This document shows, piece by piece, positions 47,130-59,777 of a DNA stretch of 64,000 nucleotides. A model generated the notes under the pieces. The model saw nothing but the letters and a program-made list of their open reading frames with translations. It ran no database searches and had not been told where the DNA came from. Each line of letters opens with the position of its first letter. Position 1 is the stretch's first letter. Origin of the DNA: Epiperipatus broadwayi. Taxonomy: Eukaryota; Onychophora; Udeonychophora; Euonychophora; Peripatidae. The position numbers and the translations under genes are program-made. Location of the stretch: positions 62,001 through 126,000 of the forward strand of contig JAQFVV010006306.1 of the NCBI GenBank assembly GCA_028023455.1. Reading direction: 5' to 3'.

Positions 47130-49975
47130 CTGAATATTAGATGATTAGGGGAATGGACTATCTAAAAGAAAAATACTAAACTCATTAGGGAAATAATTTG
47201 ATTGGGTAGTTTTAATTTTACACTTTAAGGTTTCATATAATAAAGTCAAATACTGCAACATACGCACTATAGTTTTGTTCAATAAGTCTATATTTTTAAA
47301 CATTCTACTGACAATTTTTTATAAAATATTTTAATTTCTAGACTTTTTTTATCTTTACATTTGAAACCTCTTAAAAAAGATTAAACAATTGTATATAGAA
47401 TTTTTTTATTACTACTATTTATTTCAAAGTAATTTTTGTTTCCACTGTGCAAGTTTTTAATCACTATTTTTGAAAGTCACTTAAAGCAAAATTGATTTTA
47501 TTCAAATGTCAAAGTAAAACTTAGAATTGACTTTTATTAAATTAGATTTCTGCTTACAATTACTTCGCAATCAAGCTCAATGAATGCTCCCAAACTTTAT
47601 CTTCATTTTTTGGTTTTATCATTTATCTATAGAGAAAAAAATTATTTATTTATTCTTCAAGTTATTATATTCTAATAATGAAACCTTTTTTTTTTCTCCC
47701 AGTCTTATAATAAGACCTAATGGCTGTTTAGTCATATTTGAAACATTTTATTTTTATAATAAAACCTTTAACATATATCATATATTGATAATATTTACAT
47801 TATTTATTACAAACGTTTACAAATAAGACATTTTTAAAGTTAATATTTGAACTTTGCAAAATATAAAGATAAAATACTAAAATCAAAACATAATGATAAT
47901 GGCTTTTTTCATATTGAATCGTAAGCTTCACCTATTCATAAAAATTATTGAATGAAATATTTATTTGAATTCCATTTGAGAACTGGAAATTAATTTTAAT
48001 TGAGACATCATAAAATAATGAAAATGTTTTAAAATACACTCATAATTAAAAGTTCAGATAAAATTTCTTCATTGGTGTTTACAAAAATATTTTAACAAAT
48101 AACTTGTTTTATACACTTTTAATGACTTGTGTTCTTAAAAATAAACATTTTCAAATAAGATATAATTGTAATGTATATTTTGATTTACAATAAATATTTC
48201 ACAATTATTTTATATAAGAATAAATATGTAAATACTGAAAATTACAATTTTTCTTTCTGAAATAATAAAAGAAAAAAGCATTCTTAAAAAAACCTGATGT
48301 CAAATAATCTACCAATCAGTGGTGTTAGCAGTTTTTTTGCATTATGGTATAACCAATCAGGTACTGCCAGCTTCTTTTGAGTTTAGAAATTTGCATATTT
48401 GTAAGTTATCTGCACAATACTGACATCTTCAGATTTTTTTAAAACTAATAATTTTAGTTCCAATTTCTATGCAAAAGTATAAACCAATAAACTAGCATTA
48501 TAACCACAAAATAGTGAAGAAAAGCCAAAATGGCAGCAGTGCTATCATACTTCAAAATAAGTGATTCAGTAGCAACTAGATAAGAAATAATTAATAGCCA
48601 GGAGAGAGATACGATTAAAAATATTTTAATTCTTCTAGTTTAGACTAATTTTGAATATAATTTAGATAAATTTTTAGAAAAAAATAAACTACAAATATAT
48701 GTTCTATAGTCTAAAAGCAATTTGTCCATCATATTAAAAAAAGGCACTTTTAACTCCCACGAATAAAAAAGTTGTTTTTCAACTACTGCTTGATAATTTT
48801 ATCAAATATACCTTGAGTTCACTCAGTAACAATTTTTAATGATGTACAAAAAATAATACCCTCCCCCATTTCTCATTCCAGTCTATATCTTTTTTCCTTC
48901 AAAATATCCAACTACATTATCCAATTCATGTTGATATCAAATGCCTATTTAAGATCACTTAAGTAAATATTAACGTCCTCTTGATTTTATAAACATTTCA
49001 ACAAAGATTCTCATTTGAAATTGCATGTAGTCTCTGAAAATTTCAGATTTTCCACTCAAACGATAACTTTTATATTAATGCTGGCTTTGGGTTAGTATTT
49101 TTAGATCTAGTGTCTGAAGCTACCCTAGCACCTCTCTCTGAGGAGTGCCAAAGCACAAAACCATGGTCAGAAGTTAGGGGGGTTTCCTTACAGAGATATT
49201 TTAAATGTTTTCTCTGACTAAGCATTTATCACAAAGTTTGTTGAGCAATTGGCAATACTCATTGTTTATATCTTACAAGCTTAAGAGAATGGGGTCATGT
49301 GATCTTTGACTATTTTTTATTTGATTAAATAAAAGACTTATAATTTATATTTTGTAGTTTCTACCAATTTTTCCACCCCTAAAATCTTGCTGTCTTGTGC
49401 AAAGTACAGATTGAACAATTGGTAGAATTAGCCCTGATCACGATATTAAATTTATACAATTTAGCATTTTTTGATACTGAATTTACATAGCAACAAAACA
49501 CATCTCCCAACTTTTGACATTTTATCTCTTCTTCGTAGACAATTTTCAGCTATAGAAAACAACCCTGTAATTTCTTGATTTTGTATTTATTAATTTTCCA
49601 AAATTCTCAAGAACTTGAAGAGCTTAAAGAACAAATTAATGGACATTATTTTTACTTTCAAATTATGCACTTCTTTGGGTTTTTTTTTTAACTTTTGATA
49701 AAATTAGAATTTTTTTTATACCGGACAAAATATCCAGAACAATTTATAGTTACTTACAATGAAATACCTAAAGTTGTTTATCAATTTCTGGTATCAACAA
49801 TGGCTTGGTGCTTTCCTTACTGTCAAAAAATTTCCCACAGTGCTTACTAAAATGGTCAATGGTAGAGAATAAAGAAATTGTAATGTCCATATTACATATA
49901 CCTGACTGAGTAAAAACAATTTTCTCGAAAATCAGGGTTTTTTCCTTGATAATTGTCATAATAAAGTATACCTTA
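47130..49975. other. AT-rich intergenic DNA, nothing recognised
   Basis: No exon, RNA gene or bounded repeat was recognised. A slightly less AT-rich patch at about 49080-49210 (TCTGAAGCTACCCTAGCACC) has no reading frame or known motif. Confidence 0.45.
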
Positions 49976-49992
49976 ATAGAAAATTAAAGCAT

Positions 49993-50345
49993 CACATGAT
50001 CACTATCTCTTATACTAGCACATATTTGTTTATAAACAAAGCAAAACTCTCCATACAGTATTGCCACCCTGTGCCAACCAGAGTAATCAATGAATGCCAG
50101 AAGGCTTGTGCATAAAATCCCTATCCAATGCCTACTCATCCCATATCCCCAGACTAGATCTAGATGCAGTGCTCTCAGATCCAAAGCTCCTCACTGATGA
50201 TGGCCACAAGCCAGAAACTAGTCTGGGGATATTGGATGAGTAGGCATTAGATAGGGATTTTATGCACAAGCCTTCTGGCATTCATTGATTACTCTGGTTG
50301 GCACAAGGTGGCAATATTGTATGGAGAGTTTTGCTTTGCTTATAA
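49993..50345. mobile_element. family B foldback insertion with ~15-bp TSD
   Basis: A minus-strand half (49993-50157) and a plus-strand half (50158-50345) of the 449-bp family are joined at GACTAG / ATCTAG. Flanks AGAAAATTAAAGCAT (49978-49992) and AGAAAATTAAAGGCAT (50346-50361) form a near-perfect target duplication. The plus half holds the best-preserved ribozyme of the family. A long variable duplication with an inverted 5' segment is typical of insertion by target-primed reverse transcription, as in Penelope-like elements. Confidence 0.8.
50188..50229 (+). ncRNA. type I hammerhead ribozyme, family B (best copy)
   Basis: Stem I TCCTCA (50188-50193) pairs with TGGGGA (50224-50229), six pairs including one G-U. 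Core CTGATGA is at 50194-50200. Stem II TGGC / GCCA with loop CACAA is four perfect pairs (50201-50213). GAAA is at 50214-50217. Stem III is A-U, C-G with loop TA (50217-50222). C17 is 50223, giving a GUC triplet with cleavage predicted between 50223 and 50224. All invariant core bases are present. Confidence 0.8.
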
Positions 50346-51935
50346 AGAAAATTAAAGGCATTTAAATTCAAATAGCAGATCTGAAAGAAATAATAATTAT
50401 AAAAATTATAATTTTGTAATTTAGCAGGTAAAAATAATTACCCTATTTTAAGTAATTCTTCAGATGGTGATATGCAAAAGTGTTCCATTGCATAATTTAA
50501 GAAGATTTAAGATTTTTAATAAAATTATATATGCAATTAATTTAATTTCATGGCTAAAAATATCTGGTGCGTTTAAGGAATTTAAAAATTTTACAGAATA
50601 GTGGAAAAACTCCCTGATTTAGAGACTTACAAACATGCAATGTTAATTTCAACTTTTCCTAAGCCAAAATGATTGGATTTTAGGAAACATATCAGTTTTT
50701 GGGGATAAAATGGCTTATTCTTAAAACCAAGATTACCCACATCAGGCAATATAACCACAACCTAATCATTTATATCTTTTGTTGTCACATATAACTGACT
50801 ATTATCTAATGAAACATTGCTAGTCTTTTATTACCGAGTTTTAATCAAATGCCACAAATTAATTTAACTCTGTAGAGGTTGTGGGCAAAAAAATTGTGAA
50901 GTTGGTTATGTGCTAAAATGGCATTGGGGGGGGGGGGGTAAAACATTGCAAATTTGCATTTATTATATTATATGGTTAAATACATGGTTTTTAAAATTTA
51001 TTTTCAATTACAGTCTGGAAATTATTAAATAAAGAAATATAAAGAATAAAAAATGTTATTTTCAAATAATGAAAACATGGATATTGCTAAAAAATGTCTA
51101 TTAAGTAATCATAATCTTCAATAGTTGACTTTGCAAAATGTTTATAACAGTCACTGCAAAACAATATTGCTATGCCCAAGGCATAAATATTTTTCGCAAT
51201 ATCTCTCTGATACAATTTATTATCAAATATCATATATAACCTTATGAAACCCATTACAACCAAATTGTCGGCTTAAATGTTACGGTTTGACATTAGCATG
51301 CAAACACACAGCTTGTCATGACCTTGAATCTATGCACCTAATGTATGGAATAATATTTATGAAGAGTTTGTTTACATTTCTCAGCTCAACCATGATCTCT
51401 CCAGAATTAAGCTATTATTTTTGCAGTTTTGTTCATGTATTTATTTAAAGAGAAAGTTTCACAGTATCTTATCATATACAGAATCTTTCCCAAAATCCAA
51501 TAATTGATAAAGTTTGTCTTAAAATCCTCTACAAAAAGAGTAATAACACTTCCCATTTAGTGCATTAAGCGGCGTGTCACACCAGAACCGCCTCGTTCTA
51601 TAAAAAGCTTATATTAAGCTTTTGTCTGACTTTGTAAACTTGCCCTATACAGTAACTGAACATTGTTGCAAAATTTTAATATTAAAATGTGAGCACTAAA
51701 GTAACTTTTCTGAACTATTGTAGAAATTTAATATAAAATATTAGCAAAATTTGTTTCACAAAAAAAACGTACGGCAACATTATAACATTCACAATAAAAT
51801 AATCCATTTTAAACAGCTCGGCAAACAAAGTTTCTGGAAATTGAAAGTACCTGATACAGAATCAATTTTGAAACATGCATGGAGAGAAAATGAATATTGA
51901 TATACAACATGGAAGAAAGAGTTTATATATTAAAC

Positions 51936-52343
51936 CACTGGTGCACAACCTTTTTATACTTGTGTCCTCTTCCTCGGACGAAAATTTGACAGGATCCGTT
52001 TTGTTTTTATCGTGCATAAATACGAAAATGTAAATAATAATCATAATAAAATGATAGTAGTTTTAATTAATATACAAATTTATATTTCCAATGTTTTAAT
52101 ATTAAGCACATACAATTTGAAATGAAATTTTTGAAACAAATTGTATACATACAAAAAAAATTATGATACATATAAAAACAATTTATTTTTATCATATGAT
52201 TTTTATCTATTTTTAAAAAGTAAATTCTTACAAAAAAACAACAACTTATTCAAATCTTAAGAGAATTTCTTAAACATTTTGCAATTGGCAACAATTTTTT
52301 CACGACTTCCCGAGGGATCACAACTCGCAGTTGCGCATCATTG
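51936..52343. mobile_element. hAT-type MITE, 408 bp
   Basis: Flanked by TATTAAAC (51928-51935) and CATTAAAC (52344-52351), an 8-bp duplication with one mismatch. The left end is CACTGGTGCACAACC; the right end read inward is CAATGATGCGCAACTG. The interior aligns with the MITE at 16063-16445 over nearly its whole length. A 60-codon minus-strand frame that overlaps it is chance. Confidence 0.82.
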
Positions 52344-52489
52344 CATTAAACTTATAGTAAAAGAAAAAAACAAGAGAATATTTTTATAGTACAGTTTTTC
52401 CTTTATTTTTTAAATATCTTTTTAAAATATGTCAAGGACTCTATCTATTTTTTATTTTAATAAAATAATTTTTCTAAAAAAATGATGGA

Positions 52490-52495
52490 TTTATT
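52490..52495 (-). promoter_or_regulatory. NDUFAF1: candidate NDUFAF1 polyadenylation signal
   Basis: AATAAA on the minus strand lies about 61 bp past the NDUFAF1 stop codon. Other AATAAA-like hexamers are nearby in this AT-rich DNA, so the site actually used is uncertain. Confidence 0.45.
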
Positions 52496-52555
52496 TTACA
52501 AATTTCATTTTCTAGGATTGTATTTACATTGTTTCTATGTTCAATTTAACAATTA

Positions 52556-52777
52556 TTATCCAATATAAAATTTTGGGAGTTGATACATTTCATAAGCAAA
52601 TTCTTCATGATGGTTAGCATCGTAATAAATACCTATATAATCTACTTCTAAATTAAACGGTCCATTATTTTTATCCCCACAAGTAATTCCAATACTAGTT
52701 ATTTTACGCAATGGCAGAGGAGCCTGCTTATCTTGAATTCTTCCCTTACTGGATAAAAAGAATTTAGAAAATGGAAT
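52556..52777 (-). CDS. NDUFAF1: NDUFAF1 terminal coding exon (CIA30 domain)
   Basis: On the minus strand a TTTTAATTTCAG acceptor precedes 73 codons and TAA (52556-52558). The protein reads [20 protein letters not shown], then [20 protein letters not shown], then [13 protein letters not shown], and near the end [18 protein letters not shown]. This matches the C-terminal half of the CIA30 beta-sandwich of NDUFAF1 (IPFSKFFFSxRGRIxDxQxxLPLxKIxSIGxxxxDKxxGPFxLExDxIG, then EEFAYE). NDUFAF1 works in the mitochondrial matrix with the MCIA complex (ECSIT, ACAD9, TMEM126B) to assemble respiratory complex I. It joins the upstream exon in phase 0. Confidence 0.94.
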   Translation of the reverse strand: MPFSKFFLSSKGRIQDKQAPLPLRKITSIGITCGDKNNGPFNLEVDYIGIYYDANHHEEFAYEMYQLPKFYIG

Positions 52778-52895
52778 CTGAAATTAAAAAAAAAAAAAGA
52801 TGTCTTCAAAGAAAATAAATTTGTTATTTAAATGAGTAATTTAAGATAAAACCATTGGCAATATTTTGTTATGTATAGTGTGCGAGCATGGATAT

Positions 52896-53441
52896 ATGTT
52901 TGTGACAATTTAATTCCCGCAATGTTCTTCATAAATATACATGTAGAAATATCCATCAGTGGCTACTGCCACCTTCAAAGTAGTCCCCTTGTGCATCTAT
53001 ACACTGATTAAAACACCTTCCCATTTCTGGAAGCATATCTGGAATTCATTTTCAAGAATACTGTTGAGCAGCAGTTTTCTTTTAAATATCAGTTATATAG
53101 AAATTTTTTATCCTTTCAGTTAATTGTGGAAATAACCAAAAATCACAGGGAGCTAAGTCAGGTCAATAGGCAGGATGGTCTAGTTGTGCAATTGGTTTTT
53201 TGGCCAGAAAATCTCTAGCAATGAGCACATTGACTTTTGATCACCCACTTTTATGCCAAAGTGTATGCATGGATATTTATTACCTTCTCAATAGCTAACT
53301 AACAACTAGTTCGATAAAATTTATATGTGTTAGTTTAAAGACGTTTAAGCACAAATGTTCAATACTCTTATGATTTCGTTACAATTAGGTCACAGGTGAC
53401 ACCACATGACCATTCCGGGAATTAAATTACCACACCTTGTA
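52896..53441 (-). mobile_element. mariner-type transposon, internal-deletion derivative
   Basis: The ends carry matching inverted blocks: GACAATTTAATTCCCGCAAT on the left, and on the right read inward GGTAATTTAATTCCCGGAAT. TA dinucleotides sit at both outer edges. The minus-strand interior (about 53250 to 52955) encodes a transposase tail: ARDFLAKKPIAQLDHPAY, stop, PDLAPCDFWLFPQLTERIK, and later LPEMGRCFNQCIDAQGDYFEG. The PDLAPCDFWLFP block contains the third catalytic aspartate of mariner DD34D transposases. The 5' two-thirds of the gene is missing and stops are present, so it is inactive. Confidence 0.85.
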
Positions 53442-54144
53442 CATATGCATAAATTAAATTACCAAATGGAAAGTTGAGCTAATATTGCAGAATTTATTAT
53501 AATCAAGAAATAATAATTGATCATAATTAATGATGGTTTACCAGTCTGCTAGCTTTTAATAAATTACATGATGCATTCCAGTGAAAATGTGATTAGTTAC
53601 TGGTTCCCTTTCCAAGCTACCTGAAGCATCATCTCTGAATCAATATATGTATTATGTAGCAATATAGTTTAGTTATTCACCACAAAATTTTACGGCATTA
53701 TCATATCATGATCACAAATTATGACTTGAAATATGTTTTATATTATAACCCATTGCAGAACAACATGTTAACATTTAGATTTTATTTTAAATTGGGCAAA
53801 ACTGCTACCGAACCATTTGAAATGATTCAAACAGTACATGGTGGTGGACATGAATCACAAATATATTGCAAGATCTTGTGATGGCAGGCAGAACATTGAA
53901 AATGATCTATGAAAATACAAAACTCAATCTCACATTTCATGTCATAACTCATGACCTAGACATGTTAGCATCTTAAAATTTTTATGAAGAATAACTTCTG
54001 CTACTATGTAATTCAAAAAGTGTTTCAGGCAGTTTGAAGTAAGATCCAGTCACTTTTTCACTAGGAATCACTATATATATATATAGGTCACATTCCCAGA
54101 AGATATAATAATAAATAGATGGATAACTTAAGTCAAATTGGATC

Positions 54145-54270
54145 CCAAAACGTGAACGATCTAGAAAGAGACCCCATAATGAATGAAATAAGGAATCGTG
54201 GATTAAATCTTGGAGAGTCCTTCATCTTACAGTAGTATCATAATAATTCAAAATGATGATAACGATGAGT
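54145..54270 (+). pseudogene. decayed RTE-type LINE 3' end
   Basis: Contains PKRERSRKRP-like codons, a deletion, then GLNLGESFILQ and a stop, followed by AATGATGATAACGATGAG, a decayed TGATG tail. It is the same end as at 28680-28835 with an internal gap. Confidence 0.6.
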
Positions 54271-57200
54271 GAATTAGACAAAATAATGAGAACACTGATA
54301 CTTTTACTAATATGGTGTAGTACCAATATTAACATCAAAAATTGATTCTATTGCATACGAGCTACTAGATCCAATAAGATATTGACTTATTAAGAGTAGC
54401 TTGTGATATTTAAATCAGAAAAATGGTTTTAATAAGTAAGATGTATATCATGTTCTTAGTTCTCAAATGAATATTTCGACACATGGATTATATCAACTGG
54501 TGCATTATCATCTTAAACAATGATCATATTGCCAAAATGAATATTTGCAACAAGGCTTTTTTTTTCTTCTATATCTTTTACTAAAAAATTCATAAAAAAA
54601 CAAAACATACAGAATGTAAATTGTATTGCTATTTTTAAAATGTCATTTGAAGAGAAACAAATCTATCTATACACTAGAATCTATCTTACGCGTGCCATTT
54701 TCCAATTACGTTTACTGAGATATATTCATTTCCTTTTGATTTCAGACTACTGATGAAATGTTGGTAGAAGCATATTAAAAGAATAAATTATTTAAAAGCT
54801 ATAAATCTTTTAAAAATACTTTAAATATTATCTAGGATAATACTGGAGAATAACTTTTATATATCTATTTTTCAAAAGTATTCTATATTTTGGTGGAAGT
54901 TGTCGTTGAAGCAAAGTGTGTTATAGAATCCTGTAAAACATCAATATTATTGTAACACTTGAATCCATTTTCCAGATTATGGATACTTTGTTGTACCAAA
55001 GCTTGTAAGAGACGATTAAATTTTACTTTCTACTGAAATCCAATGTAATTTCTATAGATTGGCAGTCTTAGTTTGAAGCAAGCAGTTTTTCTGTGAATTC
55101 TCGAGGCTATACAATTAATCAAATGACAATGGCAATTTGTCACGGAATAAAAAGATGAGTGATCCAAAAAAGGGATTTGCTTAGTAACACATATTTATAA
55201 GAATCATGGTTTTAATTATTTTCCATTTCAGTGATACAAAGAGTAGCTTGCAGTTTCCATGGTGATATTCTTTAAGTAATTCTCATTAAATATTTCTTGG
55301 TTTATATTGGGTAGCAGCTAAAATTTTCTTTGCTACTCTCTCAAATCTATCTAAGGTTAGTCTAAGCTCATCTAATTTAATTCTCATGCCAATTTCATCT
55401 TTTATACCTGCTTGCTTGTTAACTAGTGTTTCTTCATAGCTACTATTTAAAAATAGTATATACTATATATCTGCTTACGACAACAAACTCTGATTTTATT
55501 TTAATAGTCCTTTCTAGCTTTATTTAATAAACAATGCAACCCAATTATTGTAGACAATTAATGAATTTGCTTATCATACTTATTTATACTATTAATTTCT
55601 TGTTTACTCCATCATTTAGGAATTTAATAAACTTTTAAAGACTAAAATTCATATATATATATATATTAATTTACAAAAAAAAAACAACTGATTTTCCTCT
55701 TACAAATATAAGAACATATATACATATATAAGGCACATGCAAATATATACTTTTGCAATTATTTTATAATACTTCACTTTGTATATTATAAGATTATTAA
55801 TTTGTAAATTAATATTTAATAAAATTATTACTTAATGATATTTTCATTAGCGATGAGACTATGTCTCATTATCTCTTTCCTTTGAGGTAGGGACTGTTTG
55901 TTTCAATAACTTTCCCCTTAAAGGCAAAACAATATATATTTCTTGAGAGGTTTAGCTTCCTTTACATTTTATTTTTTATCATTTTCTTTCTTTTTTGAAT
56001 CTTTAAGCACATAGCATCTGTGCTATCAAAATTCTGTAAAAATCCACATTTTAATATTAATTTTCTTTTACAACTTTAATGATATCCAAACTTTCATTGA
56101 TTCACTGTTTAGAAGGTCTTATAAATGGAATGGATTTGTCCACAAAGATGTCGACTAAAATTGTCAGACAAGTTTGATTTACTACATAATATTTTGAGTC
56201 GTTCTTGATCTAAGTGTAAATACATGGATCAGCGTATTTCTGATGTTCTAAAATACTATCATATCTTAATACATATTATTTGATTAGGACTAATAATCAT
56301 GGTGGTATTGACATATAAAAAAATTTTCCTCATGAGTATTAAAACGTTATTCAATTAAATCAGTGCCTTCTAGAATTATGCTTCAAATTTATTATCAGTA
56401 AAATCTTTAATTATGGTGATGAAATACCAATAACTATCCCTTTTTTGAAACTGGTGAATTTCATATGCAGCACAATACTTACTACGATTTGTTAATATCA
56501 GAGTCACAAGCTGGGTTTAAGAAGATTAATCATTCCAAAATTGAATTATCATTAAAAAAACAAAACAAATTGAGCATTTAATAAAACAAATATACGAGAA
56601 TCAGGAATTATGATTCTGGTTCAAAATAATCTAAAATCAAAAAGAAACATCTGGGAATAAATTCTCAGTGCAGGTAATAGAATGAAAACACAATAAGCAT
56701 GACTAGTTTGGACTGTCAGCATAACAACTTGATGAACAAATATCTTCAAAAGCATATCTAATAAATATTCTGTCCAATGGATGTTTAAAAAAAACAGAAA
56801 TATCAAATCTCAAAAATCATTTCCTACAACTTTACTAATGACAAAATCAGCATGCTTACATTTTCTTTGATATTATCCTTAATTCAGGGAAAAGAGATTT
56901 CAGCTTAGAACATTGCATATGCCCTTAATTCTCTTTTCGTCTTTAAACAGAAATGCAGAATTTCCATATTGTTTGACTTTTAATTATATAGATTCCAAAA
57001 TTGGATGGTTGATATGGGAAGCTTTAATGAAAATCTTGTTAGCTAACTACATTTATGAAATTTGTTTTTAATTTCCTTTTTTTTTGCTTGAGATAGTTAA
57101 ATTTACTCATCCTTTCTTCATTTTTTATACTGATGATGTCTTCTAAATAATGGACAATAAGGTTTTGATCAGCGTACAGCTATGTTTAGTGAATTGCAAG

Positions 57201-58254
57201 CAAATACCTACAAATCCATATGGATTTATTGAGCATTTTATGAAATTAATTTTCCATTTGCAGGGTTTATCATTGTCTATGATGAGAATTAATATCTACT
57301 GAGAAAAAACAATTCGGTTCTTTCATGACACATTCACATGCTTTAGACTGGGGTTCCTAAGTGACATCAAAATACGTCAAATATCTTTTTTTCTAGTTTT
57401 TCTATTTGGCCAATATAAATGGTATGTTATTATCCGAAACGATGGTCTAAGTCTTATCAATTAAAGAAAACTATTAGGTTTCTGTCTGTACTTCTGGAAT
57501 TGGCTTTCTGAATAGAATATATTTTGACAAATTTAGTACACACATCATACATCATAATAGAGTATTTTAGCTTCTTAAATAGAGTCAATGTTCATGATAG
57601 TAGTTGTCAATGAATCAATAAAATGGCTGAGTATGATAAGACATAATGGATATACATTTTATTCAAGTTAGATATTAAATCACAATTTCCAAGTATGGAC
57701 AATACTGCATAAAATTTGCTTCATCTTTTTAGGTCCATAGTTTCCAATTGTGATGGCGAATATAGATAATCAATTTTTCTTCAGTACTAGGCAGGACAAT
57801 TCTACATATATTTTCATGCTTAATCAAGTGCAGGTTACATAATCTCTTTAAATGCTTTATGGATAGCTTTAATAAAATGACACCTTTATATTTTTGGTTT
57901 TATCTCTGATAAAATTGAAAATTAAACAGAAAAAGATAAGATTGGAGACCTTAAAGATTTGAAGGAAAATAGAAAAAATAAGTTGCAAAAATATAAATAA
58001 TAATGTAGAAATGTTGAAAATTTTATGAAAAAAAAGAGAGACTTAGCTGGAAAGCTATAGGTAGAAGAAAAAAGACGACCAATTACTTTAAAAAAATTAA
58101 ATAAATAACAGAGTAAGATGCAGACAGGCTTGGAGAAAATGGGCTACTTGGTTTGCTTTGGGGGAACTATCTTTTGGTATATGACTAAAATAATAATGAT
58201 AACTTATAAGTTAAAATAAAACATTTTTTAATAAAAGCAAAAGTAAAATAAAGA

Positions 58255-58580
58255 GCTAAAAAATTTTTTTTATATTAAATACTTTTATTTACCATGCACT
58301 AGAAAGCAAAAAAAAATATAAAAAATGAAATGGTTTCTTTAACCACAATTGAAATTTTTAGATTTAATTATAAAAGCTTGGGGGATCCAGAAATTAATTA
58401 AATCAAATTCTTGTTATGAAAAATTGGGATTGACTTCATTTCTGCCCCCATCCTCCCAATGCTTTTATTTCAAATTAAATCTAAAATTCCCAATTGTATG
58501 TGAAAAAAGTTTTTTTTTTTTACTTTTTAGTGCACAGTAAATAAAAGCATTTAATAGAGAAAAATTTTTTTTATCTCTAT
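58255..58580. repeat. palindromic MITE-like element, ~325 bp
   Basis: Arms of roughly 120-150 bp are reverse complements. Outer pair: AATACTTTTATTTACCATGCACTA against TAGTGCACAGTAAATAAAAG. Inner pair: CACAATTGAAATTTTTAGAT against ATCTAAAATTCCCAATTGTA; then AAGCTTGGGGGATCC against CATCCTCCCAATGCTT. Single-stranded it would form a long hairpin. No target duplication is clear in this AT-rich context. Confidence 0.75.
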
Positions 58581-58599
58581 TTTTAATCTTTTAGTATTG

Positions 58600-59770
58600 T
58601 CACAGTAAATGAAAATTATATTGTACTTTAAATCAATTTGATTTATAATTCATATATATATATCACTAGATATTTTTACTATAAGTTAATATGTATATCC
58701 TTATGTATATATCATATTTAGTATGTGTCATAATAATATATGTATATAATAAATCATTAAGTAACTAAAAATATCATTTTAAGTGAAAAGTAACATCTTT
58801 TGCTTTTGACTGAAAATTTTTATTTTTTAAAAAAAAGTTTATCAGAACTATATATTGTAGACAGACTTCATTTAATACTTATGATTTTACTTTAAATTGA
58901 TTTGACATTTATAGTTTATACATGTTACATTAGATATTTCTGCATTAAGTTAATACTCAGATTCTGAATAATGCACAATAAGCAAAGATTGGCTTTTGGG
59001 TGAGTGCGTATAAATTTATATTAAAACAGCACTTGAGTGAAGATTGATTAATTTCCACATATATTACAATAAATATTGTACTGTAGAAAAAATAAATATT
59101 TATCAATATATGTATATATTATTTTAGTATGTGTGCATAATTATATATTACATGTAATAAAATATTAATTAGCTTGAAATATGAAGACATCCTTCTGTTG
59201 AAAAGTTTGACAGTTTTTCTTTCTATCTGAAATTTTTTTTTTAAAAAAAAATTCTTAAAACTAAATTATAAACTAACTTTATTTTAGTCTAACTTAAAAG
59301 AAACTTATAATTGAAATCAAATAAATTGTGTGCATTACTTAAAACATATTGAAGCTCTAAGAACATTTTTTAAATTTGATATCAAAATTTTCCTATACAG
59401 TAATTCATATCTAAGAAATTAGCATCTACCTAAAATATTAAAGTGCCTTATTACTTTGGTAGTGATTTTTAAAAAATGTATCAAATTTCAACAAATTATA
59501 TTGAATTTAAATTTATTAAACCTAGATTTTAAAATATCATTATAACTTTGAATTGAAGCCAAAAAAAAATCTCTATACCACCCTCTTGTGAGCCTTACTT
59601 AAAACACTGAAATTCTAAAAATAAATTGTAAATTTGATATCACAATTTTTCTACCCACTAGACCAAATCTAAGAAACTAGGTCACCTACTTTGCCTATTA
59701 TTTTTTTTTATGTAGCAAATTTGAATCAAATCTGTTGAATTTAAATCTATTATATCCTTGATTTTAAAAT
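58600..59770. repeat. degenerate AT-rich tandem repeats
   Basis: Around 58610-59330, segments such as TTTAAATxxATTTGA, TATATTGTAxA and TTTTTAAAAAAAA recur at roughly 280-300 bp. At 59335-59770 a clearer duplication of about 257 bp is seen: TTACTTAAAACA at 59335 and 59595, followed by AAATTTGATATCA and TGAATTTAAAT blocks in both. No coding content. Confidence 0.5.
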
Positions 59771-59777
59771 TTTATTT

